Source: Isoetes engelmannii (taxonomy: Eukaryota > Streptophyta > Lycopodiopsida > Isoetales > Isoetaceae). Taken from it: a DNA stretch of 20,897 nucleotides. Each line of letters starts with the position of its first letter. Within the stretch, counting starts at the first letter, position 1. A model generated the notes under the pieces. It was not told the origin of the DNA, made no database searches, and saw nothing but the letters and a program-made list of their open reading frames with translations. Shown piece after piece: positions 1 to 9,400 of this stretch. The DNA lies in assembly GCA_011763485.2 (NCBI GenBank), contig JAANSK020275936.1, positions 1 to 20,897 on the forward strand. Direction: 5' to 3'. The translations under genes and the position numbers were made by a program.

Positions 1-241
1 TACTGCAAACACAAAAATGCCTCTAATTTGATACATTTTAAAAAACTTCCAAAACTTTTGAGGGAATCTTTCAAACGGGAATTTTAAATTTTCCCGTTTC
101 AATTTAAACTTTGTTATTAGCCTAGGTAAAATTTATTCGGAAGGGTCAAAATTGGCTCCTCAAAAATCCGTATACGAGGGGGTTTTTGCTACCCCTTGCA
201 CGCAGATGGCATATCCCCCCTACATATGAGTGCACCCCCCT
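1..241. other. AT-rich repeat-like flank, no gene
   Basis: No coding potential is visible. The stretch is AT-rich at first, then has runs of C and G. A short palindrome with arms AAACGGGAA and TTCCCGTTT lies at 73-99. The sequence changes character at 242, where homology to the LTR copy at 3775 begins. Confidence 0.5.
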
Positions 242-692
242 TGTTCTGGATTGATATAGCATGTATTTTGCTTGCTGATTATGCCAGCATTTTCTAGATG
301 CCTCAAAACCCCACTTAGTCTAAGACTAACCCCACGTGTTCATGGTGTAAGCAGATAGAAGACATGAAGGATCATTGTGCAGTTGGGAGCCTGAATGGAG
401 TTAGAGTTGTATGATCTCAGCAAGACATTGTGGTTACTTAATAAACTTGATACTGTGGATTCTTAGAATGTGAAGTATTCTCATTGTGTATATAGCATGA
501 TAGTATGCTCTTGAGGGTTGTGCTCCTAAGTGTTGACTGGTATTGCTTGAGATCTAAAGATTCAATTATTTACCAAGATTTATTCAGTAGCATTGCATCA
601 TTCAACTTATGATACTCAATTTGTCATGGAGTTATGCAAGGATAGATGGGATCTTGGGTTACCTAGAGGGTTAACCCGGCAGGCCCGTTACA
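242..692 (+). repeat. 5' LTR of the element
   Basis: This is the left direct repeat, TG to CA, matching 3775-4241. The primer-binding site follows directly. Its start coincides with the point where similarity to the 3' copy begins, which supports a true LTR end. The copies differ by scattered substitutions and a few short indels. Confidence 0.75.
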
Positions 693-825
693 TTTGGTAT
701 CAGAGCAAGTATCGAGTTCGAGTCTCCATGGGTGCCTAAATTGCACGGGTAATTTCGTTACATTTGGTATCAGAGCAAGTATCGAGTTCGAGTCTCCATG
801 GGTGCCTAAATTGCACGGGTAATTT
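686..825 (+). repeat. 70-bp tandem duplication spanning LTR end and primer site
   Basis: Two perfect 70-bp copies lie head to tail (686-755 and 756-825). Each starts with CGTTACATTTGGTATCAGAG and so contains the LTR terminus and the primer-binding site. The identity of the copies indicates a duplication much younger than the LTR divergence. Confidence 0.9.
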
Positions 826-917
826 GCACAGCCTTGGTAATCACATCGTCACTGGTATACATGGTTAAATCATAGTCCTGGATGCTCGAGGACGAGCATA
901 GTTCTAGTGGGAGAGAT

Positions 918-1075
918 TGTAACGAGCCCATGGTAGACCGCTCGAGTATTCGATCCTTGAATGTGCTTATGGGGCGTTCTCGAGACACCGGCATAAATGG
1001 GTAGAAGCGACTACTCATAAACGTCTAGACAGTTTTGTCCAGTTAGTTAAGGGCATGTTAGTTAGGAACGTTACA
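918..1075 (+). mobile_element. Second, short LTR of a Ty3-type element
   Basis: A 158-bp segment starts TGTAACG and ends CGTTACA, so its termini are inverted repeats of each other. A purine tract (AGTGGGAGAGAT, 906-917) precedes it, as at the 3' end of Ty3-type interiors, and the bases before that resemble the end of such an element's coding region. TGGTATCAGAGC follows at 1078-1089, as at the 5' end of an interior. One LTR therefore has interior 3' sequence on its left and interior 5' sequence on its right. The fossil is broken and the parent interior is not recognisable. Confidence 0.6.
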
Positions 1076-3048
1076 AGTGGTATCAGAGCCATGTTTGGAT
1101 CGGTGGATATTAATTGGATTAGGATTCAAACTGTGTTGGTTGGATTATGTTAATGACATTCCTTCAGATCATGTAGGGATTATGACCTAAGAGATCTGAT
1201 GGATCTATCAGGTATGGAAATGTGATGGCATGGTATCCTAGTGTTGGTTGATTTTTCCTATTATAAATTGTAGACATTCTAGCAAGATCAAGGAGCTAAG
1301 CTTGATTGCCAGATGCCAAAAACATGAAGGATGCTAAGAGAGGGATGTCCTCATGCGGTCATGAATAATGAGCTATGCTGATCTGTGAAGGTACGATCTT
1401 TTTACTTGCTACTATTTTCAACAATTGGTAGATGGTCTAGTGGTAGACCTTCCTGGAATAAATAGTGCACAAGGTGTTTTAAGTTGTCAAGGATCTTAAG
1501 TTCTTTCTGTAGACAATGGAAGAAATGTTTTCTGATATTGAGCCTACAGTTTCCCTTATGTTGGGTGATTTATATCTGTGAAGGTGATTTCAGATAGGTG
1601 ACTTGGATTTAAGTCATAATAATATGGTTGTCAGACAAGATTTAAGATGAGGCAAGTATGATCGGATAGCGTTCGACATATTTATAATTCATTGGTTTGG
1701 AATCTAGTGTAGATGGCAAAGAATTGATATATAAGGAAATGTCATGGTTTACGTACCATGAGCCTATTTAGGATGTTAGGGTTTTGTGATATTTTGGTCA
1801 GAAACATCATTTGAGACTACGGATAAGAAGATAGTGTTTAAAGGAATTGAAGAGCTTTTAGAATTGCCAAGCGTACAGGGAAGTGCTTTGCAGAACAAAG
1901 TGATCATATTAAGTCTTGCAAAAGTGGAAAGTGATGGAATACTTGGGTCATGGTATAGTATGAAAAGAGTGAAGCTGATTCAGATTTGACTGCACGATTG
2001 TATCTTTTTGTAGAGCTTGCTTCCAGGAGCTAGGAGAAAGGAGGGGATATTTTGAGAATAATATAGCAAGAAGGGGTCAAAGGACCATCCTTGAAATGGT
2101 TCTCAAATGGGTGGTTTCCAGCTTACACCAGGGGATGTTTTCTGGTTGCTTGGATTACTAATCTTGTGATTATCTGGAAAGACATAGATTGGTTGTAAGT
2201 TCTATACTGAATAAAAATAAGATAGTTGCAGAAACATACGTCACATGAAGCCGCTTCAAGAAATGAACACATCTGGAAAATACTGAACTTGTAAGGAATT
2301 TGAGTAAGCTAAATATAAATAAATACAAAGTTGAGAAATGGCCTAATAATTAAGTGACCATGATCATGTTTGAGACCCTTGGAAGTGACAAGGGAAGTTA
2401 GGCCAAAGTGATGCTTTATGCTAGCTATTTGTAAGCTGACAATGGCATTGAAACTTTAATGGTTAATAAGTTCTCTCGCTAATAAACAGAACTATTTGAC
2501 TGCGTAGCAATTTAAGAAGGTATGGATTTTTCCTACTTAATGTTGAGCTTCTATTGAAAGGAGGTAGCTAGCTAGGTGGAGTTAGGTACGATGGCAAGAG
2601 AACACCGATGGCGAGAGAACAACAGAAGTATTGAGTTTATGGGGACTTGAAGATGTGGTTTGGGTACACCTAACCAATAAATGAAAGCTAAGGAAGGGAA
2701 TTAAGGAATTACATGGAATGCTAATTTAGATAAGGGGAATAAATGATAAATAAAATAATGTGTGATGTTTCTCATTGGAGGAGGTGGTCTTAGGAAGCTT
2801 ATGGGGGCTTCTAAATATAGTCCAGTCGTGCACTCCTCGTGAAATGTTCGATCCTTATGGGGGGGGAATGGTTCTAGGAATCTATTACAATTCTTAGATG
2901 ATAGTATCTTCATGCAAAACGTATAATGGATGTGGGTTATCATGACATCTTAGAATGAGCTTCTCTTATGGAGGGGAATGCTAGACTTCTATGTGTATGT
3001 ATGGTGATACATCTAGAGATGTTATATGCTTAGATGACAATGTAGTCA

Positions 3049-3146
3049 TGGTTGCATTGTGCTAGCATGCTCTTGTTTAATATCTGACATCATAATGTGG
3101 TTGCATTGTGTTAGCATGCTCTTGTTGAATATCTGACATCATAATG
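3049..3146. repeat. 49-bp tandem repeat, two copies
   Basis: Copies at 3049-3097 and 3098-3146 begin TGGTTGCATTGTG and end ACATCATAATG. They differ at about two positions. They lie inside the LTR element, upstream of the 3' LTR, and show no coding potential. Confidence 0.85.
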
Positions 3147-3774
3147 CAGTAGAACATGAATGTGATCTGTTCTCTATGATATCGTTGCAAGTGTTGGCAT
3201 TGTTCTATGTTGTCCTTCGTAAATGCATGGGAAATGCATGTGAACTATGACTCTTGATTCTTGAATCATATGATGGTTTGATTGGACATGTACTAAGTTT
3301 TTGGTTGATGCATGAATGCATAAGCTCCGGACCCAGGGTCCATTTGCAGTGGCTTGGACTCGTGGTTGCTCTTGTTCTTGACATCGGGCGTTGCCACCCC
3401 GACGAGGGTGCTTCGTCGCGTTACATGGCTTGAAGTGTTCCCCTAGCGCTGGACGCAGGCCAAGAGGGTGTGTACACATGAGTCCCACCCCGCTCGTATT
3501 TGTTGTAGGGCCTGATCAGCCTAGATGGCCTTATAGAACCGGAGTAGGCACTGCATGCTTATGGATATTTCATGGTTTCTCATTGTTTTGGGGCTGTCCC
3601 ATGGTTATTCTAAGGCTATGATAATGTTGATTTATAGCTTATTTGGATGCATTCATGATGTTCTGGGATTTTCATGATGTGGTCCTTGTTATCGTTGTTC
3701 ATGTTATGTGCTAACATTGCATTGCTAGTTTATAGCATAGTGGGATTGTTAGGTGAGGCCTCTAAGGCCAAGAA

Positions 3775-4241
3775 TGATTCTGGTTTGATATAACATGTAT
3801 TTTGCTTGTTGATCATGCTAGCATTTTCTAGATGCCTCAAAACCCCACTTAGTCTTTAAGACTAACCCCACGTGTTCATGGTGTAAGCAGATAGACAGAA
3901 GGCGTGAAGGATCATTGTGTAGTTGGGAGCCTGAATGGAGTTAGAGCTGTATGATCTCTGTGAGCCTTCAACAAGGCATTGTGGTTACTTAATAAACTTG
4001 ATACAGATTCTTAGAATGTGAAGTATTCTCGTTCTGTATATAACATGATAGTATGCTCTTGATAGTTGTGCTCCTAAGTGTTGATTGGAATTGGTTGAGA
4101 TCTAAAGATTCATTTTTTTACTAAGATTTATTCAGTAGCATTGCATCATTCAACTTATGCATACCCAATTTGTCATGGAGTTATACAAGGATAAATGGGA
4201 TCTCGGGTTACCTAGAGGGTTAATCCGGCAGGCCCGTTACA
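3775..4241 (+). repeat. 3' LTR of the element
   Basis: This is the right direct repeat, matching 242-692 and ending CCCGTTACA at 4241. A GC-rich stretch just upstream (about 3330-3540) is not present next to the left copy, so I do not count it in the LTR. The LTR might start further left, near 2979 after the purine tract GGAGGGGAA, if the 5' copy is truncated. I think this less likely. Confidence 0.7.
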
Positions 4242-4321
4242 ATAAGCAAATGAAAGACACAAGATCCTATATGAATGAATAAAGTGCTAGACAATAACAA
4301 GATGTCCCATGGATACAACAT

Positions 4322-4990
4322 GTGAGCATCAGGAGCAGAGAACATAACAAAGAGATCACAGAACATAGCTCCGAGACAATGGGAAGCTCAACCAGTGTAC
4401 GCATGTCAAGATGGCACACTATCCGCAGCCGGTCAATCCTATACGCACGAGGTCCACACCACTACCTGTGTACCCATTTCCCCATGAAGAAGCGCAGAGT
4501 GATGGCTTCTATCCGCACGGATGTGCCGCATCGCCTTCGCATAGAGACAAGCCAATAGACTCGAGAGGCATGTGAGGACAGGATCTGTCAGTATTGCCAG
4601 CAGGGCGCCATTGAGGATGAATGCCATGTTCTTCAGACCTGCCCAGCATACGCTCATATTCGGGCATGGTATGTTCAGTTGGTTCTGCCTGGCCATCCGC
4701 TGCATGTGCTATTGAACATGATCTACGTAGGTCTGCTGTGATCATACCTTCAAGAGGTCATGGATGTACGCACTCAGCTGTGCCCTTCGATGCAATATTG
4801 AATTGTGCTATACGATTGTACAGTGTACCAGCATACTTATTACTGCTAAGGTTTTTTCCTCGAAAACCCTCGTGGTGTGTGTTTTTTAATCCTAACAGTA
4901 ATACGCTTTCTTCTCTGTCTTTGTTTGGGTTTTATAGGCCAGTTGGCCTCTGTGGACGATAAAAGATATATTCTATTTAATTCCCATATT
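4322..4990 (+). pseudogene. 3' remnant of a non-LTR retrotransposon (LINE)
   Basis: One frame reads through 4322-4741 with a single stop at 4556-4558. It contains the peptide RLRIETS and then C-x2-C-x9-H-x4-C (4586-4642) in the setting ICQYCQQGAIEDECHVLQTC. This pattern is typical of the zinc knuckle after the reverse transcriptase of non-LTR elements: an LRIET stretch, a CxxC, an acidic VEDE-like motif, then HxxxxC. Downstream, a GGCCAGTTGGCC stem (4937-4948) followed by ATAAAAG resembles a LINE 3' tail. The RT core is absent, so this is a 5'-truncated dead copy. It is not the same sequence as the LINE at 18545-20728. Confidence 0.6.
4831..4906. repeat. Small hairpin element, copy A
   Basis: Outer arms TATTACTGCTAAGG and CCTAACAGTAATA are near-complementary. 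Between them lies a second inverted pair around CCTCGAAAACCCTCG. Copy B at 5179-5252 has the same architecture and shares most of the central sequence, including CCTCGAAAACCCT and AATCCTAAC. Confidence 0.7.
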
Positions 4991-5178
4991 AAGGCATGAA
5001 CAACATACACTCCAAATTTGTCCAACATTTCGACTATTAGAGAAAAATATGCATCGTTTTTGGCCCCACATCAATTGCTACATGCGCTTCTACAAACGCC
5101 TGAAGTAGCTGCACTAACATCTTATTTACTGAGGTGCTAGAGAAACATACACAATTGCTTGAACAACAACACTAGTAG

Positions 5179-5252
5179 GCGCATTACTATCAAGGTATTT
5201 CCCTCGAAAACCCTTCGAGGTGAGGGGTTTTAAATCCTAACTAGCAATGCGC
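5179..5252. repeat. Small hairpin element, copy B
   Basis: Outer arms GCGCATTACTAT and CTAGCAATGCGC are near-complementary, and the inner hairpin is CCTCGA/TCGAGG around AAACCCT. AAAACCC and GGGGTTTT form a further inverted pair. At 74 bp with terminal inverted repeats it resembles a tiny MITE or fold-back element; no flanking target duplication is obvious. Confidence 0.7.
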
Positions 5253-6403
5253 TTATTGCATCCATTGCATTGAGTGCCATAGACATTTGATCACCGTGGA
5301 TGCTAAAAATTAATTCAGTTCTTTAACTTGGTTTTCTTTTCTTTCATAAGCTTTTGCAAAATGGAAACTTCGTATGCATTTATGATATCGTTCGCCATAA
5401 AAGAAGGTATATCATTATTAAGCAAAAGGAACAATGAATAGCTAATAATGGCACTAAAGAACATCACTTTTTAATAAGAGTAAAGAACTTATAAATGACA
5501 TTGCAATTGAAGTCATAATATGTTATCTCTGGAGATCGAAATTTGGTAAAAGTGTATTCGTAATCTTGCTCCAATTCAAGAACTACAGGAAAAATGGAAT
5601 GTTACCAAATCCTTATGTGGAGAAGGATTTCGCGCTTACAATTTACAAATCAAACACGGACTTGTGCAAAAATTGTACATCTAGTCCAACACGCAAGCCT
5701 CGATCTTAATGCCTATCTTAAGGCTTTGGTAGATCTTAAAATAGCAACCATTGGAAGCTTGGATATCCGAAAGGGACTGAATGAGAAAATTTTTGTGGAA
5801 TCATGAATTTTCAAGCAAATTAGGACAACAGGATCAAACTTCTTCTAAATGGTAGGACTATAATACATTATTTATTGACATGTCAAAGCAAAGATTAATT
5901 CTTGTAAAGAGAAAACCATAAGATGTTATTCGATCATAGGATTATGTTTTCTAATAAACTTCCCAGTTGTTGCCAATATTTTACACATTCACAACCGTGC
6001 TTGACTGGATAGTAAAGCCCAAAACCCGTACACAACATCCATCTCACTTCATCACTTCATTAAAATCGTACCTACCTACCTACCTACCTATCTACCTATC
6101 TATCTATTGCCTTGCACACTTGGCACCTTCAATTGGAGACTGGAGAGATGGGTTTTCAGGCTTTCTATACAAAGAAAAAATTTTGCACAAACTAGAGGAG
6201 CATAGAGCACATCAACATTCACATCCTTCTTAGTCATTCAGTCCTTCTAAATAATTTTTGAATACTAACAGCTAATTAACGTTCTTTTTCTATTTTCTGT
6301 TTCAGTTCTTAATACTAAAGTATGACATGACCATAATCGGAAGAAATTGTATATGCAGATAGATCCGTATAAACAATTCTATTGTCGTTCCTTTTCACAT
6401 TAC
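5253..6403. other. Intergenic stretch, no recognised gene
   Basis: A short open frame at 5594-5806 (70 codons) matches nothing I know and is probably chance or repeat debris. A microsatellite of CCTA and TCTA units lies at 6069-6108. The last exon of gene 2 may fall here: a possible acceptor ending AAACAG near 6305 would add only KIEKER and a stop, but this is weak. Confidence 0.4.
6069..6108. repeat. (CCTA)n/(TCTA)n microsatellite
   Basis: About ten tetranucleotide units are visible, first CCTA, then mixed TCTA and CCTA. Confidence 0.95.
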
Positions 6404-9400
6404 CTTATAGTCACCTTGTGCCAACCTTGGTGGAAACTTTGACGCTTGTGATAATAACTGCATACATTTGAGAGGAGCTTATTTACAACCAAAATTAACA
6501 TAATAGCAAATAACAATGTAAGAAATACTTACATGGTCAAAGTAAGATTCATTATCAGCAACACTCCCTTCAGGTACTTGGCATCTAACTTCTTCAGTTT
6601 GACTAGACATAGAACAAGAGTCATTTTGGTCCACTTTTGAAAATCTTTCTTTTACAAATACATCATTGCGTTCGTTTTCGTCGACTTTATGTACTCTCTC
6701 TTTTATGTAGGCTGGATTAACCGAATCCTCAATTCTAGCTTTTTTCTCTGCAAAATAGATGATTCATCGTAAACATCCTTGTCCTAAAGCATTGAAAGAG
6801 TAACTCACATAACAGCTAAATTTATCAACCCAGAAATACCCAACTTTAGGTCAAAACCAAGAAAACGACATACATGCCTTCATATTGGAATTGGGACTTT
6901 GTCATATCCACGCTTGTGCTTGTGCTTATCTTGGTTTCTGTGTGTAAGACTTCAGATCCTAATGGTGGTTGTCCGTATGTACTTAGCAAAGCATCTGCAG
7001 CCTGCTTGAAAGATGCATCCAATTCCTTTTTATCAAAACTCATCTCTTGAGGAAACTCTTGTTCTTGAATGATCCTTTGCCGTAGGCCATTGGAAGCCAC
7101 TGCAGGTGCTGCAGAAATAAGAACAAATATTTGTATAATATATTTGATTGTCGTTCATAAACAAGATACATGTATTGAAGAAGGTGAGAACTTGTACTCT
7201 TTCCATTAGACAAAGTCTCCGACTTCATCTTCATCGTTTTTTCAAAGAACTTAGGTATTTCTTTCTGCAAATTCATATCCTCCTTACCATGTGAATGTGC
7301 TAAACATAATAAATGAAGCAAGCAAAAGAAATAGAGAGTTATCTCCATAAATTGCTTCAAATAGACAGACAAACCATTTTGAACAATTGGATGAATGACG
7401 TTCCAACATAAAACCTTAATGGTCATTCAAAAGTTACTGCAGCAAGATTGATGTTGTAAAGACACGCTATCCTCAATCTCCAGATATTGGCACCGGACTG
7501 AACATGCTATGAAAATATAGATTAGAAAGACACCATGGTTCCAAATTACAGCCTATTCATATCATACCGATCTTCATGGGGATTGCACTTAATGAGAATG
7601 TGGATGATTCACAATTTGTACATATTGCAAGCTTCCTCAACCTCCACATATTGGCACTGGACTGAGCATGCTATGAAGATATAGATTAGAAAGACACCAT
7701 GGTTTCAATTTGAATCGGAACTTGGGAAAAGACATGGCCAACAGCCTATTCATATCACGCTGAGCTTCATGAGGATTGCACATAATGAAAATGTGGCTGA
7801 TTCACAATTTGTACATATTGCAAGCTTCGTCAACCTCCAGATATTGGCACTGGACTGAACATGCTACGAAGATATAGAATAGAAAGGCACCATGGTTTCA
7901 ATTTGAATCGGAACTTGGGAAAAGGCATGGCCAACAGCCTATTTATATCACACCGATCTTCATGGGATTTCAATGCGAACGTGGCTGACTCACAAATTGC
8001 AAGCTTCCTCAACCTCCAGATATTGGCACTGGACTGGACTGAACATGCTATGAAGATGTAGATTAGAAAGACACCATGGTTTTAATTTGAATTGGAACTT
8101 GGGAAAAGGCATGACCAACAGCCTATTCATATCACGCTGATCTTCATGTGATTGCACATAATGGGAATGTGGCTGATCCACATTTTGTATATATTGCAAG
8201 CTTCGCTTAAACTAATGCTAATGTGATGTAGGCAGGGAGCTTATGCACAATGGATAATGATATATCACTTGGTTTGGCTCTAATAAAATTAGCATGCCAA
8301 ATTGGAACCTAGCTAATTCTTTAATGAATATATCTTATTATGAAACATATGATCTGTTGTTAGCACAGCTAGCCCTGGATTGCACTTTTATGTGAACGCT
8401 TATTGAGGACTAAGTGTCCCTCCAAAGACAAATAAATGCAGGCTAAGGCTAAGGCTGTCTGTTCAAGATAAAATAGCAACGGTTACAATATTTCTATGAG
8501 GCTGTTCTCGTGTATCATCATGATTAAAGCAAGTTAAGCTATTGGATCCCATATATCAATCTGTCATGTTACTAGCAAATTACTGCTTCTTACAACCAGT
8601 TCTACCAGGAAAACAATGATGAGAAAGTAAAATGGAACAAACAACCAATACCTGATTGGTGCTCCACCCACCCTTAGCTTTCATTTCCTTGCTGCATATT
8701 AATGTCCACATAGAAAAAGCACATGTAAGACGATCCACAAGAAACAGTCACTAAGAAAATCTATAAACAAAGGAAACATGTAGTGTCGAAAAGTAACTAA
8801 GAGTGGACCTGAAAGTCTCACATAAATTCTGTTCAGCAGCTAGGGCAGCTTTAATAGCTGCCAACTTTGCTTCTGTCTTGCTGGCTTCTTTCTCCAGCCG
8901 CAGGGTATCCTCGTGCTTAACAACAGCCCCAGCTGGCCGCTTGGAACTGCAAGCAGAGCATTATTTGGATCATATCAATCAAACCACTTGGAAGATGATT
9001 TCTCAGATATAGCCTCTTTGTCCATGAGGGACATTGTTAGTCACCTAAAATTATATATACCCTACTCTCAAATACAGTTAACAGCATTAGCTTTCTTCTA
9101 GGTTCAAGCACGTATTCTAATGCTAGGAAGAAATCTAGCTTCAAGGCAGTGGCAAGTCTAAATATTAGTTAAAAGCATACCATGACCATCTTCAATTTCA
9201 GTTTATTGTGATCTATTGATGAATTTCTTCTACAGAAGTAAAAGCGAGATGGATTCTACTGCATGCAAAATGAAAGAGCTTACCTCCGGCCAGCCATTTG
9301 CTAAGATACGACACGTTCAGCACTGCCAATCAGCGCGGCTTGTTTGAAAGACCAAACATATGCAAAAGTGATGGACGTTTCTCGCTTTGCCGAGCAACTG

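Larger units (their letters stand above)
242..4241 (+). mobile_element. Decayed LTR retrotransposon (Ty3-like, non-coding)
   Basis: Two direct repeats bound this element, at 242-692 and 3775-4241. Both start with TG and end in CCCGTTACA, and they are roughly nine-tenths or more identical by eye. The left repeat is followed at once by TGGTATCAGAGC (695-706), the initiator-Met tRNA primer-binding site common in plant LTR elements. The orientation is therefore plus. The interior has no recognisable gag, protease, RT or integrase, so it is either a non-autonomous derivative or heavily decayed. I see no matching target-site duplication outside the repeats. At usual plant substitution rates the LTR divergence suggests a few million years. 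It is a broken fossil with many breaks. Confidence 0.8.

Noticed and set aside
1786-1989. 67-codon open frame
   Set aside because: It is short, inside a decayed LTR element, and without a motif I can name.
3174-3621. Overlapping open frames in a GC-rich stretch
   Set aside because: They lie inside the LTR element; composition explains the open frames and no domain is visible.
4439-4745. Minus-strand open frames
   Set aside because: They are antisense to the LINE remnant with a clear zinc knuckle on the plus strand.
7861-8061. Small open frames in the intronic array
   Set aside because: They are produced by the tandem repeat unit and are not kept open in all units.
7471-8206. CRISPR-like array
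   Set aside because: Units are about 180 bp, adjacent, without spacers, and the genome is a plant.
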